DNA from: Phycisphaerae bacterium
GTDB lineage: Bacteria; Planctomycetota; Phycisphaerae; Sedimentisphaerales; Anaerohalosphaeraceae
Direction: 5' to 3'
DNA length: 47,542 nucleotides
Assembly: GCA_012517095.1 (NCBI GenBank)
Contig: JAAYVQ010000289.1
Location: 1 to 47,542, forward strand
Each line of letters begins with the position of its first letter. Positions within the stretch are counted from its first letter, which is position 1. Shown here piece after piece: positions 9,732 to 17,333 of this stretch. A program made the position numbers and the translations under genes. A model generated the notes under the pieces. The model ran no database searches. It had not been told where the DNA came from and was given only the letters and a program-made list of their open reading frames with translations.

Positions 9732-10613
9732 ATGGTTCAATTACCCGTACCGGAAAGAATTCTGTTTTTGGGAATCTTGGTTGCGGCTTTCGCTGCGGCG
9801 GTTCTGGGATATCTCCTTCGGGTCCGGGAGGATGTCCGGATTCGTCGTTCTCTGAGGATCGTCGTAGCTTGGATGAGTGGGCTTGCGGGGATTCTGCTGG
9901 TCTTTCGAGCCGCTGCGATCCGCGGTTTCCCCCTGACCGGGATCTTCGAATCCATGATATTTCTCCTAATCTTGCTCGGAATTACCTTTATATGGTCTTC
10001 CCTGTTCCTTCATCACGCATGGTTCGCCTCCGGCATGGCGTGGGGATTATTGGTCTTGGTCGTGCTGGCCGCAACGGTCGCCGGACCCGCTTCCACACTC
10101 CAGAAGGAAGCCCAAACTCCCTGGATCGCCATCCATGCCCTGTCCATGATCATCGCGGGAGTCCTGATCGTTTTTTCGGCGGTGATAGCCGTATTATGGT
10201 TGTACAGTTCACGGCGTCTCAAGGATAAACGCATCTCCGCCCTGTTCGGAAAAATGCCGAGTCTGGACAAACTGGAAGCTCTCAATCTCCTTGGCCTGCA
10301 GTTCAGCTTCGTCGCCCTGTCCATCGGTCTGTTCACCGGAATCGTTCTTGCGATCGTCAAGTCGAGTTCATTGAATATGACCATCCATGACTGGATCACC
10401 GATTCCAAAATCGTAATGACCCTGCTGGCCTGGTTGATCATGCTCCTGACGCTTCTGTTGAAGTATGGGCTGGGCGTACGCGGAAAAGCCCTGGCCCGGA
10501 TGACCCTGATTGTCTGTTTCTTTCTCGTCTTTGCGTTCATCGGCAGTACCCTCCTCTGCAAATCGGGCCACGATTTTCAAGGTCCGCCCATTCTGACCCC
10601 TGAGGAGGCCTGA
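9732..10613 (+). CDS. hemX: HemX/CcsA-like cytochrome c assembly family membrane protein
   Basis: A 293-residue protein with about eight transmembrane helices, fitting the PF01578 cytochrome c assembly family. The ATG at 9732 is preferred over a TTG at 9666 because AAAGG lies 8 nt upstream. The core contains QTPWIAIHALSMIIAGVLIVFSA, equivalent to the conserved histidine-bearing helix of CcsA/HemX. The WGxxWxWD heme-handling motif of true CcsA is not present. Together with the position 5 bp before hemA, this favours the HemX type, reported in some bacteria to affect glutamyl-tRNA reductase levels. The 3' end carries the GAGGAGG that serves hemA, so the two are translationally linked. A role in c-type cytochrome assembly cannot be excluded. 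Confidence 0.72.
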   Translation: MVQLPVPERILFLGILVAAFAAAVLGYLLRVREDVRIRRSLRIVVAWMSGLAGILLVFRAAAIRGFPLTGIFESMIFLLILLGITFIWSSLFLHHAWFASGMAWGLLVLVVLAATVAGPASTLQKEAQTPWIAIHALSMIIAGVLIVFSAVIAVLWLYSSRRLKDKRISALFGKMPSLDKLEALNLLGLQFSFVALSIGLFTGIVLAIVKSSSLNMTIHDWITDSKIVMTLLAWLIMLLTLLLKYGLGVRGKALARMTLIVCFFLVFAFIGSTLLCKSGHDFQGPPILTPEEA

Positions 10614-10618
10614 ATGCC

Positions 10619-11935
10619 ATGCGGATCCTTCTGGTCGGAATCAACCACAAAACCGCAGGGGTCGCGATTCGCGAACGACTCGCATTCGATGCACAATCTT
10701 CGATCGAAGCCCTCCACACCCTCAAGAGCGAATTTCCGTCCGCCGAATTTGTCCTGCTGTCCACCTGCAACCGGGTGGAGTGCTATGCCGCTGTCCCCGT
10801 GGACGCCGATCCGGAGCCGGATACTCTGGTGGAGCGGCTTGCGCAACTCCGGAATGTCGAGTGTGAGGCGATCCGCCCGTTCCTATATGTCAAGCTCCGG
10901 GAGGACGCCGTACGGCACCTGTTCACCGTCGCCTCCAGTCTGGACAGCATGGTCATCGGCGAAAGCCAGATCCTCGCCCAGGTCAAGGACGGCTACAAGC
11001 GCGCCTGCGAATGCGGCACAACCGGCAAGATTCTCAATCACCTGTTCCATGTCGCTTTCCATGTCTCCAAGGAAATCTTCAGCGTCACTTCGATCGCGAA
11101 TCGTCGCGTCAGCGTCGCCGGTGTGGCCGTCGATCTGGCCGGCCAGTTGTTCTCCGACATTCGGAATGTCCCGATCACCGTTATTGGCGCCGGTCAAATG
11201 GGCGAGTTGCTGATCGAACATTTCCGCCACCTCAAATGCACGGACCTGACGGTGGTCAATCGCAGTCGCCAGCGGGCCTGCCAACTCGCCGAGCAACAAG
11301 CGATCCGTTCGGTGCCGTGGGAACAACTCGAAAACCAGATGATCGAAAGCGGAATCGTCGTCGGCGCCGCTACCGCGCAAGAGGGTTACCTGTTCTCAAA
11401 GGACGACTTCAGACGAATCATGCCCAAACGGCGAAATAAACTCTTGCTGATCCTGGATCTGGCCGTCCCGCGCAGCTTCGATCCGGCTATTCACGATCTG
11501 GATAACCTTTATTTGTACGGCATCGACGACCTCGGCAAGGTCATCGAAGACAATGTCCGCTTTCGGGAAGGCGATCTCGAACAGGCCGTGGAAATTCTCT
11601 GCCGTCATGTGGGCGAATTCATGAACTGGTTCGAGGTCCGTAGCGTCGGCCCTCTTCTGGGCGAAATCCAGGAGGCCTTCGACCGCATCCGCAACGCCGA
11701 ACTGCAGAAATTCTTTAGCGGCCCGCGGCGAGACGCCTCCTGCCGTGATCAGATGGAGGCCTCCGTTCGCGGCGTCGTGAATAAGCTCCTTCACTGCGTC
11801 GTCAAAAACATTGTCACGCTCGCCCGGGAACAAAGTCCTTCGGAGGCCGAACGCTTCGCTCGAGGCATCCTCGACCGCGCTCATGGCGTTCTCAACGACC
11901 AGCGAGACAACGATAGCCGATGCGAGGGATCGTAA
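10619..11935 (+). CDS. hemA: Glutamyl-tRNA reductase
   Basis: A 438-residue full-length enzyme that reduces glutamyl-tRNA(Glu) to glutamate-1-semialdehyde with NADPH, the first committed step of C5-pathway tetrapyrrole synthesis. Seen directly: GINHKTAGVAIRERL (7-21); catalytic Cys50 in LLSTCNRVE; GESQILAQVKDGYKRA; the substrate-binding segment NRRVSVAGVAVDLA; the NADPH Rossmann motif VIGAGQMGELLIEHF; VVNRSRQRACQLAE; and a C-terminal helical dimerisation region containing RNAELQKFF. The ATG at 10619 follows GAGGAGG by about 10 nt, 5 bp after the HemX stop. An ATG at 10614 is in another frame. hemC, hemB and hemL are not adjacent. Confidence 0.96.
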   Translation: MRILLVGINHKTAGVAIRERLAFDAQSSIEALHTLKSEFPSAEFVLLSTCNRVECYAAVPVDADPEPDTLVERLAQLRNVECEAIRPFLYVKLREDAVRHLFTVASSLDSMVIGESQILAQVKDGYKRACECGTTGKILNHLFHVAFHVSKEIFSVTSIANRRVSVAGVAVDLAGQLFSDIRNVPITVIGAGQMGELLIEHFRHLKCTDLTVVNRSRQRACQLAEQQAIRSVPWEQLENQMIESGIVVGAATAQEGYLFSKDDFRRIMPKRRNKLLLILDLAVPRSFDPAIHDLDNLYLYGIDDLGKVIEDNVRFREGDLEQAVEILCRHVGEFMNWFEVRSVGPLLGEIQEAFDRIRNAELQKFFSGPRRDASCRDQMEASVRGVVNKLLHCVVKNIVTLAREQSPSEAERFARGILDRAHGVLNDQRDNDSRCEGS

Positions 11936-12109
11936 ATCCGCCTTTGGTTCCTTCCCACATCCCCCATAGATTCCAAACACGACCTATCGGTTCCTCTCGA
12001 AGGGCAAGGATCAAACATGGTAGCCTGGAAGGATCCGATACAAGCACAATCGACCCCTTCGTCACCCTTCGAGGAGAAACGAAACATCCCCCCCTCGGAA
12101 TGAAATAGA

Positions 12110-12134
12110 AACCCGAGGGCCTGGCCCTCGGGTT
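12110..12134 (-). terminator. Intrinsic terminator downstream of the PEP-CTERM gene
   Basis: A perfect 11-bp stem (AACCCGAGGGC at 12110-12120, GCCCTCGGGTT at 12124-12134) with a 3-nt loop. On the minus strand it is followed by TTCTATTTCATT, so it suits the gene ending at 12206. On the plus strand no T-tract follows, so hemA probably does not use it efficiently. Confidence 0.6.
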
Positions 12135-12205
12135 CCACTACGAATAGAGGAACAAATGGTTTGTTCAGGTAAGGCGGTACAATCCGGATTGTACGGCTGG
12201 ATATT

Positions 12206-12901
12206 CTACTTCCTTCGCCGCAGGGCAAGAGCTCCGATGCCCAGCAGACCCAGCGTCGTCGGTTCGGGAACGATCTGGATATTGTCAACGAACATCCAGG
12301 CCTCATCCTGATTCGGGGAGTCATAGTTGTTGATCCGGAGGAACAGTTCGCCGGACCCCGCGCTGGACAGATTAAAGGTCCACACCTCATTGATCGTCTG
12401 GCCAATGGCGACATCGATTTGCATCTTGGAGATCTGATCAATCAGCGTTACGCCGGAACCGATTGAGCTCAGAATGTCCGTGTTGGCGGCGGGGACGAAC
12501 GATCCGTCGGATTCCAGGATGCTGAAAGTAATCCCGAGGTCCTTCGGGCCATCCGCATCCAGAAAAGAACCACACTCAAAAGCCAGCATCAACGAGCTGG
12601 CGCCGCCGGCCGTGCCGATGCTCTGGTAAACATACCCATTTTGTCCCGCACCGTCCACGGAGTCGTTCGCCGCCCAGGCCGACAAGGCCAAATTCGCGGT
12701 ACCATTGGGGACTACCCGATTAATGCACCAGGCGTTTTCCCAAAACCCCCCGCCGTCATAGTCATACCAACCTTCCACATCAGCGCTGTCACCATTCACG
12801 GGCGGCGCATTGATCTCAAATGTCCCGTTGGTAATCGACAGAACGGCATTTGCCGTGCCCATGACACACAAACCCATGATTGCGATCATCACTCTCTTCA
12901 T
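12206..12901 (-). CDS. PEP-CTERM sorting-domain surface protein
   Basis: A 231-residue exported protein. The N-terminus (MKRVMIAIMGLCVMGTANA) is a Sec signal. The C-terminus has the PEP motif (VPEPTTLG), a short hydrophobic helix (LLGIGALAL) and a terminal RRRK, which is the PEP-CTERM tripartite signal recognised and cleaved by exosortase. The body is predicted beta-rich with an NGTFE start (ITNGTFEINAPPVNGDSADVEGW), typical of CBM/DUF-like jelly rolls in Planctomycetes. The ATG at 12901 is preferred over GTG at 12916 because GGAGGTG at 12914-12908 is an ideal Shine-Dalgarno sequence 6 nt upstream. No exosortase gene lies in the window. It may be co-transcribed with the LamG/Ig gene upstream. 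Confidence 0.85.
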   Translation of the reverse strand: MKRVMIAIMGLCVMGTANAVLSITNGTFEINAPPVNGDSADVEGWYDYDGGGFWENAWCINRVVPNGTANLALSAWAANDSVDGAGQNGYVYQSIGTAGGASSLMLAFECGSFLDADGPKDLGITFSILESDGSFVPAANTDILSSIGSGVTLIDQISKMQIDVAIGQTINEVWTFNLSSAGSGELFLRINNYDSPNQDEAWMFVDNIQIVPEPTTLGLLGIGALALRRRK

Positions 12902-12947
12902 CTTTTGCACCTCCACATGAATTTTCTTGCATAACTGGATACAATCT

Positions 12948-12980
12948 ATCCACTCCGACGGACGATCCGTCGGAGTGGAT
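12948..12980. repeat. Perfect 15-bp inverted repeat between two surface-protein genes
   Basis: ATCCACTCCGACGGA (12948-12962) and its exact reverse complement (12966-12980) are separated by a 3-nt loop. It lies 24 bp after the LamG/Ig gene stop and 47 bp before the PEP-CTERM gene start. No T-tract follows on the minus strand, so it looks more like an mRNA-processing or attenuating hairpin or an operator than a standard terminator. Confidence 0.6.
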
Positions 12981-13004
12981 TAGCGCCTTTTCACGCCGGT
13001 TGCT

Positions 13005-15134
13005 TTACTTACAGGATTCTTGCGGATACAGACCGCAATCAAGCCACTTCGCCGCAAACATCGCAAAATCAGCCAGATTTTCTTTGCAGTCACCCGTGAA
13101 ATCATAGATCGGTTTTTTCCGACATAACGGGGTTCCGGAATCCGTCACATACCGATCGGCGATTTCATCGTCCGTCAGTGAGTAATTGTAGATACGGACC
13201 TCGTCCATCATTCCGGTGAAATAAGCATCGCCCCAGGCACTTTTGCCGATATAGTTATTGACTCGGGCGATGACATTCGGAATGGGTATCGTAACCTGAG
13301 GCGTATTGATCGATCCATCATTGTTGTAGTAGAAACACCGCAATCCGTTCTTGTACAATTTCGCAACGCCTGAGGAATCCAGGGTCGCAGTAAACATTTG
13401 CCATTTATTCAGTTCAATCGCAACCTGGGCGTTCAGCGCGGTATTCTGAGTCCCGCCATTGGCGGTCCGGAACTGCAGGGTCGTCGAGGTTCCGTTACGG
13501 CAGAGGAAGATATTGTCGCTGGGGGCGCCATTGGAAAACTGAATGAAGTTCGCCCAGCTTCCGGCCGCCGTCGGATAGGCCCAGAAAGTCAGGGTGATGC
13601 CGGCCCGGAAGTCCGCGAAACCATCGGGCAAATCAATGTAATTGAGATAGGTGTTGGACAAATTGACCGCTTGACCCACCTTCCCATCGACATAGCCGGG
13701 CAACACATTGTTGGGAGCCGTACCCAGCGTCGCGGGCGTTCCATCCAGACCATTGCCCGATGCGTCGGCGGCGTCTCCATTAAATGGATAATAAGCAAGC
13801 AGTTTCTTAATAATCATGCTGCCGTTGGTTGAATTGGTGGTTCCGCCCGCATTGGTCGCTTTAGCGTAATAGGATCCCTCTCGTGCGGCGGAAGCATTGT
13901 GAATCGTCAAAGTTGAAGTCGTCAGCGTTCCAGCGGTGCTTTCCACAATCGCCACTTCGGGATCGGCTGCGGTCATTTCCACATCCGGCGTGCCGACCTT
14001 AAACCATTGAATCGAACCGGACAAGTCCGACAAACTACTGCACGTGGCCGTAAAGACGGCGTCTTCGGCAGGAAATACGGCCGAAAGAGCGGGGTTCACA
14101 GTGAAAATGGGCGACGCCGGCACAGTCGTAAAGCTCCATACCGGACCTGGAATCAACAGATCCGGTCCCCCCAGACTGTTGGGTTCATACCCGTCCACCC
14201 GCCAATAATAGGTTGTGCTGAAATTCAGGGTACCGGGATCATAGGAAGTCGTCGTTGCCGGCACCTTCGATAGTTTCTTGTATGCCGGCTTAGAAGTCAG
14301 GTTGGGATCGCCTTCCGTACCGAAATACACATCGACGCTCGCAATCCGGCTACTGAGAATGGTCCACGACAGATCCTGATTGGCCAGTACGCCCGTTGCG
14401 CCGTCCGTTGGAGCCACATACAAAATACCGTCAATCATATCCGCAATAAAAGTATGGTCGCCGTCCCAGACGGTGTTCATGCTTAAGCTGTTTGTCCCGG
14501 CACTGCCGCCTGTCGTCTGGTAGGCGTTTCCGCCCAGATAGGAAGCGGCCCCATCGAGACCGGCGGTCTCGAAGAACCAGGCGATTCCATTGGTCACCGT
14601 CACATCAAAACCATACATCGTATCCGGCGACAAATGAACCGGCGTATCCAACTGGAAATAGACCCAGGTTCCGGTGCCGGTTCCCGACAATTGAGAAAAT
14701 ACGCCCGGCTCAGTCCCCGTCGTGGTATAGGTTTCCACTCTGACTTCAAATCCGGCCGTACCCGCTTTCGCAGGATCCGTAACCCGGATAATCAGCGGAG
14801 CGTTTGCGGTGGTGGTATTCGACCAGGAGACTTCTCCGGCCATATAGCTGACATGCTTGAACCAAAAACCCTGCATGTAATACCCGTCGGGATCGGAACC
14901 GGTCGTAAAGGTCTGTCCCATACCCGGCCTGTCATGCGCAATATAGGTCGCCGTATCACTGGTATAGAAATCGCCTGCAATACCTTCCACATTCGTGGCA
15001 TCCGTCGTGGATTCACCCAGAAACGCCACATCGCTGGCGCCGACCGTGGGAGCTTCCGTTTGAAAGCGGATACTTGCCGCCGGCGCCAATCCAGCCAGGC
15101 AAATTCCCATCAGTAACAACATCGTTCTTTTCAT
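13005..15134 (-). CDS. Secreted LamG/Ig/Fn3 protein with terminal dockerin-like motif
   Basis: A 709-residue exported protein. The ATG at 15134 is chosen over GTG at 15143 because AAGGAG (15148-15143) lies 8 nt before it. Order: Sec signal (1-20); a beta-rich N-terminal domain (about 22-235, with QTFTTGSDPDGYYMQGFWF); Fn3-like domain (240-338, ending VWSFTT); Ig-like domain (343-443, REGSYYAKATNAGG); LamG/concanavalin domain (about 446-662, YYPFNGDAADASGNGLDG to DEVRIYNYSLTDDEI); and a C-terminal calcium-loop-like unit (FTGDCKENLADFAMFAAKWLDC). The last unit resembles one half of a dockerin and matches the motif in the giant protein at 2992-9399. It is probably a surface or extracellular-matrix adhesin; its ligand is unknown. 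Confidence 0.82.
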   Translation of the reverse strand: MKRTMLLLMGICLAGLAPAASIRFQTEAPTVGASDVAFLGESTTDATNVEGIAGDFYTSDTATYIAHDRPGMGQTFTTGSDPDGYYMQGFWFKHVSYMAGEVSWSNTTTANAPLIIRVTDPAKAGTAGFEVRVETYTTTGTEPGVFSQLSGTGTGTWVYFQLDTPVHLSPDTMYGFDVTVTNGIAWFFETAGLDGAASYLGGNAYQTTGGSAGTNSLSMNTVWDGDHTFIADMIDGILYVAPTDGATGVLANQDLSWTILSSRIASVDVYFGTEGDPNLTSKPAYKKLSKVPATTTSYDPGTLNFSTTYYWRVDGYEPNSLGGPDLLIPGPVWSFTTVPASPIFTVNPALSAVFPAEDAVFTATCSSLSDLSGSIQWFKVGTPDVEMTAADPEVAIVESTAGTLTTSTLTIHNASAAREGSYYAKATNAGGTTNSTNGSMIIKKLLAYYPFNGDAADASGNGLDGTPATLGTAPNNVLPGYVDGKVGQAVNLSNTYLNYIDLPDGFADFRAGITLTFWAYPTAAGSWANFIQFSNGAPSDNIFLCRNGTSTTLQFRTANGGTQNTALNAQVAIELNKWQMFTATLDSSGVAKLYKNGLRCFYYNNDGSINTPQVTIPIPNVIARVNNYIGKSAWGDAYFTGMMDEVRIYNYSLTDDEIADRYVTDSGTPLCRKKPIYDFTGDCKENLADFAMFAAKWLDCGLYPQESCK

Positions 15135-15569
15135 GGTCTTCACTCCTTGTAATCAATATTCGTTTATTCGCAATCAAATGAGTCCGTGACGCCCACGGTC
15201 ACATACGAAAGAAGGAGATTCGATTCCATCCTCTCTTTGTCGTCCATGTCCCATCTCCGAAAAGTGAATAACGGCGTGATTCGGATTGAATAGCGGAATG
15301 CAATGAACCAATCGACGGATTGGCCTCTCCTCCGTGACATATCGGATTGTTGCTCCCTGCCTCAAACACTTCATCACCTCTCCCAAGGCCTTCATAAATA
15401 CCCTTCGCTTTACCTGCGTCTCTCTCCTGCTCTTTCGAAATCCACCCTTCCCGTTGAATACAGTCAGGTGGACCCGTTGACTCAAACTTCCTCCGATCCC
15501 TGCGGATCAGAAATTATCCTTCGTGCCCTCGGATGCCCCCTCCGCCGAGAACCCGCCGTCGGAATGGCA
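15135..15569. other. Intergenic region upstream of the LamG/Ig gene
   Basis: 435 bp without a gene I can support. I see no clear sigma70-like promoter on the minus strand. The heptamer CGGATTG occurs three times (15282, 15316 and 15343), and a short inverted repeat CCAATC-GACG-GATTGG lies near 15308-15323; these could be regulator sites but are short. A 103-codon minus-strand frame here lacks a good start and recognisable features. Confidence 0.4.
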
Positions 15570-16403
15570 TTACCACCAGAACCAGGGGCCCAGGGTCAGC
15601 CGATGCTTCATTTGATCGAACTGACGCCACTCGACATGGCCGTCGGCATGTCCGACACTGGCCCCTTCCGGCTCATATTCGATCGGCGAACCTCCGACAA
15701 TCGCTCGTTTGGTCAGGTGATTGGTGGAATCCGGAATGCCAAAAAAACCCGGAGCTCCGCCTTCCATAATCCTGACAAAATTGGTCGATGAGTTCGACGC
15801 GCTGATTACCGCATCCATGATCATGATGGACGAGGAAGCGTTCCTCAAGCTCGATATTTTGGATATCCAAATTGCCTTTTCTCCCGTTAGAAGATGAGTC
15901 GGAAGGATCGACTTGCCCGCGGAATTCACCCTGTCGAACATATAGACATAGGGCAATACGCGGTAAAAGTCTCGCTGTTGCTGGATTGTTAATTTCGACT
16001 CGTCGCGGTGCTGCATCGGCGAACGAAGATCGTCGCCCGCTTGCGGATATTCGGTCACCCACCAATATTGCCAGTATCGGGCATCGTCCGGATTTTTGAT
16101 TCGGTTAACGGGACAAAAGAAACATTTATAATCCACGCCGGACGCACGAGAGATTTCGTTGGTGGACCAGAAACTCATATCCCAGAACCAGTATCCGGCC
16201 GTGCTGTTTGGCACCCAGCCCTCATTCTGCTCGGAATACAGGATGGTACCCAAACATTGTTGGCGAACATTGTTCTTGCAGATCGATCGCTGAACCAGCG
16301 CCTTGGCCTTGCCAAGGCCCGGTACCAGAATCGACAACAAGATCGCGATGATCGCGATCACGACCAGCAATTCGATCAGCGTAAAACCACGAGTCTGTTT
16401 CAT
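15570..16403 (-). CDS. Type IV pilin-like / type II secretion pseudopilin (prepilin N-methylation domain)
   Basis: A 277-residue protein beginning [22 protein letters not shown], the type III prepilin signal. The prepilin peptidase cleavage site is G6/F7, with the conserved Glu at +5 of the mature protein followed by a hydrophobic helix. The globular part contains [25 protein letters not shown] and a late [11 protein letters not shown], close to the H-x(n)-DG motif of planctomycete pseudopilins that occur in many copies per genome. It probably forms a minor component of a secretion pseudopilus or a surface fibre rather than a true pilus. The enzyme encoded at 27452-28660 is the obvious processing peptidase. 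AAAGGA precedes the ATG, and a promoter lies at 16483-16511. It is followed by surface-protein genes in the same direction. Confidence 0.85.
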   Translation of the reverse strand: MKQTRGFTLIELLVVIAIIAILLSILVPGLGKAKALVQRSICKNNVRQQCLGTILYSEQNEGWVPNSTAGYWFWDMSFWSTNEISRASGVDYKCFFCPVNRIKNPDDARYWQYWWVTEYPQAGDDLRSPMQHRDESKLTIQQQRDFYRVLPYVYMFDRVNSAGKSILPTHLLTGEKAIWISKISSLRNASSSIMIMDAVISASNSSTNFVRIMEGGAPGFFGIPDSTNHLTKRAIVGGSPIEYEPEGASVGHADGHVEWRQFDQMKHRLTLGPWFWW

Positions 16404-16482
16404 CCTCGTCCTTTCTGGGATGAGTGTCCCTTGCCCAGAGATTCCATGGGTACATTCATCGTTGATATCTCATGGTCCCTGT

Positions 16483-16511
16483 ATGATATGACCGCTTGAG
16501 CGGACAATCAA
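16483..16511 (-). promoter_or_regulatory. sigma70-like promoter of the pseudopilin gene with inverted repeat in spacer
   Basis: On the minus strand, -35 TTGATT (16511-16506) and -10 TATCAT (16488-16483) are 17 bp apart. The spacer contains CCGCT-TG-AGCGG (16492-16503), a small dyad that could be an operator. The predicted leader is about 73 nt. Confidence 0.55.
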
Positions 16512-16566
16512 GGACGCTTCGCGTTTTTCTTTAACCATTTTGCGAATTAAAAGTAGAATTTTTTGT

Positions 16567-17061
16567 CTATTTTCCTCGATAATGCAAATGAATTCGTCGC
16601 AATTTTCTCCCACCCGGAAATAACCACCACATAAAAATCGCATTGATGAGAAACAGAACGATCGGAATCGCGATCTCTTCGCTGAAAAGCAAAGAAATCG
16701 CCTGGAAAAGCCCGGCCATTTCACAAATCGCCAGCCCGGCCATCATGGCTGGAAAAAACTTGGCCAGTGCACCACCAAAATCGTCGCATGCGGCCATCAT
16801 GCGTCCAGACAACCTCCGTATTATCACGCAAGTCATGACAGAAAAACAAGTTATGGAAACTCCGACCGCCCATAAGATTCGCCCAACTTCCGGATCCAAC
16901 GATTTCGAAACCGACGAGGTCATCCGCATAAACAGTAAAACAGCAAACGCTGTCCACAATCCGGCCTGAATCGAAAAAAACAGGATTTTCAGCGTGAATA
17001 ATCGCTGCTTAACCGATGCCCCATCACCTTCGGAAATCGCCTCGTCCTGCTTTTGTTCCAT
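16567..17061 (-). CDS. Small four-helix membrane protein, unknown function
   Basis: A 164-residue protein not recognised as a known family. The ATG at 17061 is preferred over one at 17079 because AAGGA lies 8 nt upstream of it. A charged N-terminus of about 20 residues is followed by four hydrophobic stretches: LFTLKILFFSIQAGLWTAFA; ILWAVGVSITCFSVMTCVII; FFPAMMAGLAICEMAGLFQA; and AIPIVLFLINAIFMWWLF. The C-terminus is basic (GGRKLRRIHLHYRGK), consistent with a cytoplasmic tail. The helix pattern loosely resembles small subunit-c or DUF-type bundle proteins (the third helix has AGLAICEMAGL, with a membrane-embedded Glu), but I would not assign a function. It has its own promoter and is divergent from the TPR-alphaCTD gene. 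Confidence 0.7.
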   Translation of the reverse strand: MEQKQDEAISEGDGASVKQRLFTLKILFFSIQAGLWTAFAVLLFMRMTSSVSKSLDPEVGRILWAVGVSITCFSVMTCVIIRRLSGRMMAACDDFGGALAKFFPAMMAGLAICEMAGLFQAISLLFSEEIAIPIVLFLINAIFMWWLFPGGRKLRRIHLHYRGK

Positions 17062-17092
17062 AAGTTGTTTCCTTTCCATGTGTTATGACGCC

Positions 17093-17120
17093 ATCCTATT
17101 GGTTTTCCTCTTTCAGTCAA
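17093..17120 (-). promoter_or_regulatory. sigma70-like promoter of the small membrane protein gene
   Basis: On the minus strand, -35 TTGACT (17120-17115) and -10 TAGGAT (17098-17093) are 16 bp apart. The predicted start near 17086 leaves a 25-nt leader to the ATG at 17061. Confidence 0.55.
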
Positions 17121-17192
17121 GCCCGTTTCGGCGGAATTTGGATGCGAATTCCACAAGCGAACAATCCTCGGAAATCCTTTATTGATTGGCGC

Positions 17193-17220
17193 TTGCAATT
17201 TTTTTGAATCCCTTTATACT
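17193..17220 (+). promoter_or_regulatory. sigma70-like promoter heading the 17.3-29.3 kb gene run
   Basis: -35 TTGCAA (17193-17198) and -10 TATACT (17215-17220) are 16 bp apart, with a T-rich spacer. The predicted start is about 17227. No other equally good promoter was found before the terminator at 29407, so it may drive a nine-gene transcript. Confidence 0.68.
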
Positions 17221-17333
17221 ATTGTGTTTCTTTGGTTTTTCTCTCCGCGGGAATGCCGGTCCCGGGTGGATCGGCCGGCGGGGAAGATGACATAATTCCG
17301 TTGGAATATCGGAAACTTTTGGAGATGATCGAG

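Noticed and set aside
11920-12108. 62-codon plus-strand frame overlapping the end of hemA
   Set aside because: It overlaps hemA out of frame, has no homologous features, and ends just before the hairpin at 12110. Probably chance.
15282-15349. Three copies of CGGATTG in the same gap
   Set aside because: The copies are seven bases long at unequal spacing (34 and 27 bp), which is too weak to call a regulator binding array.
15174-15485. 103-codon minus-strand frame in the gap upstream of the LamG/Ig gene
   Set aside because: It starts with TTG, has no ribosome binding site, and no recognisable domain, helix or signal.
16515-16535. ACGC-TTC-GCGT followed by TTTTC on plus as a terminator
   Set aside because: A four-base-pair stem, and no plus-strand gene ends upstream of it.
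17232-17333. N-terminal extension of the TPR-alphaCTD protein from a TTG or from ATG 17253
   Set aside because: There is no properly spaced Shine-Dalgarno sequence, and third-position GC is lower than in the body of the gene. Kept as an alternative only.
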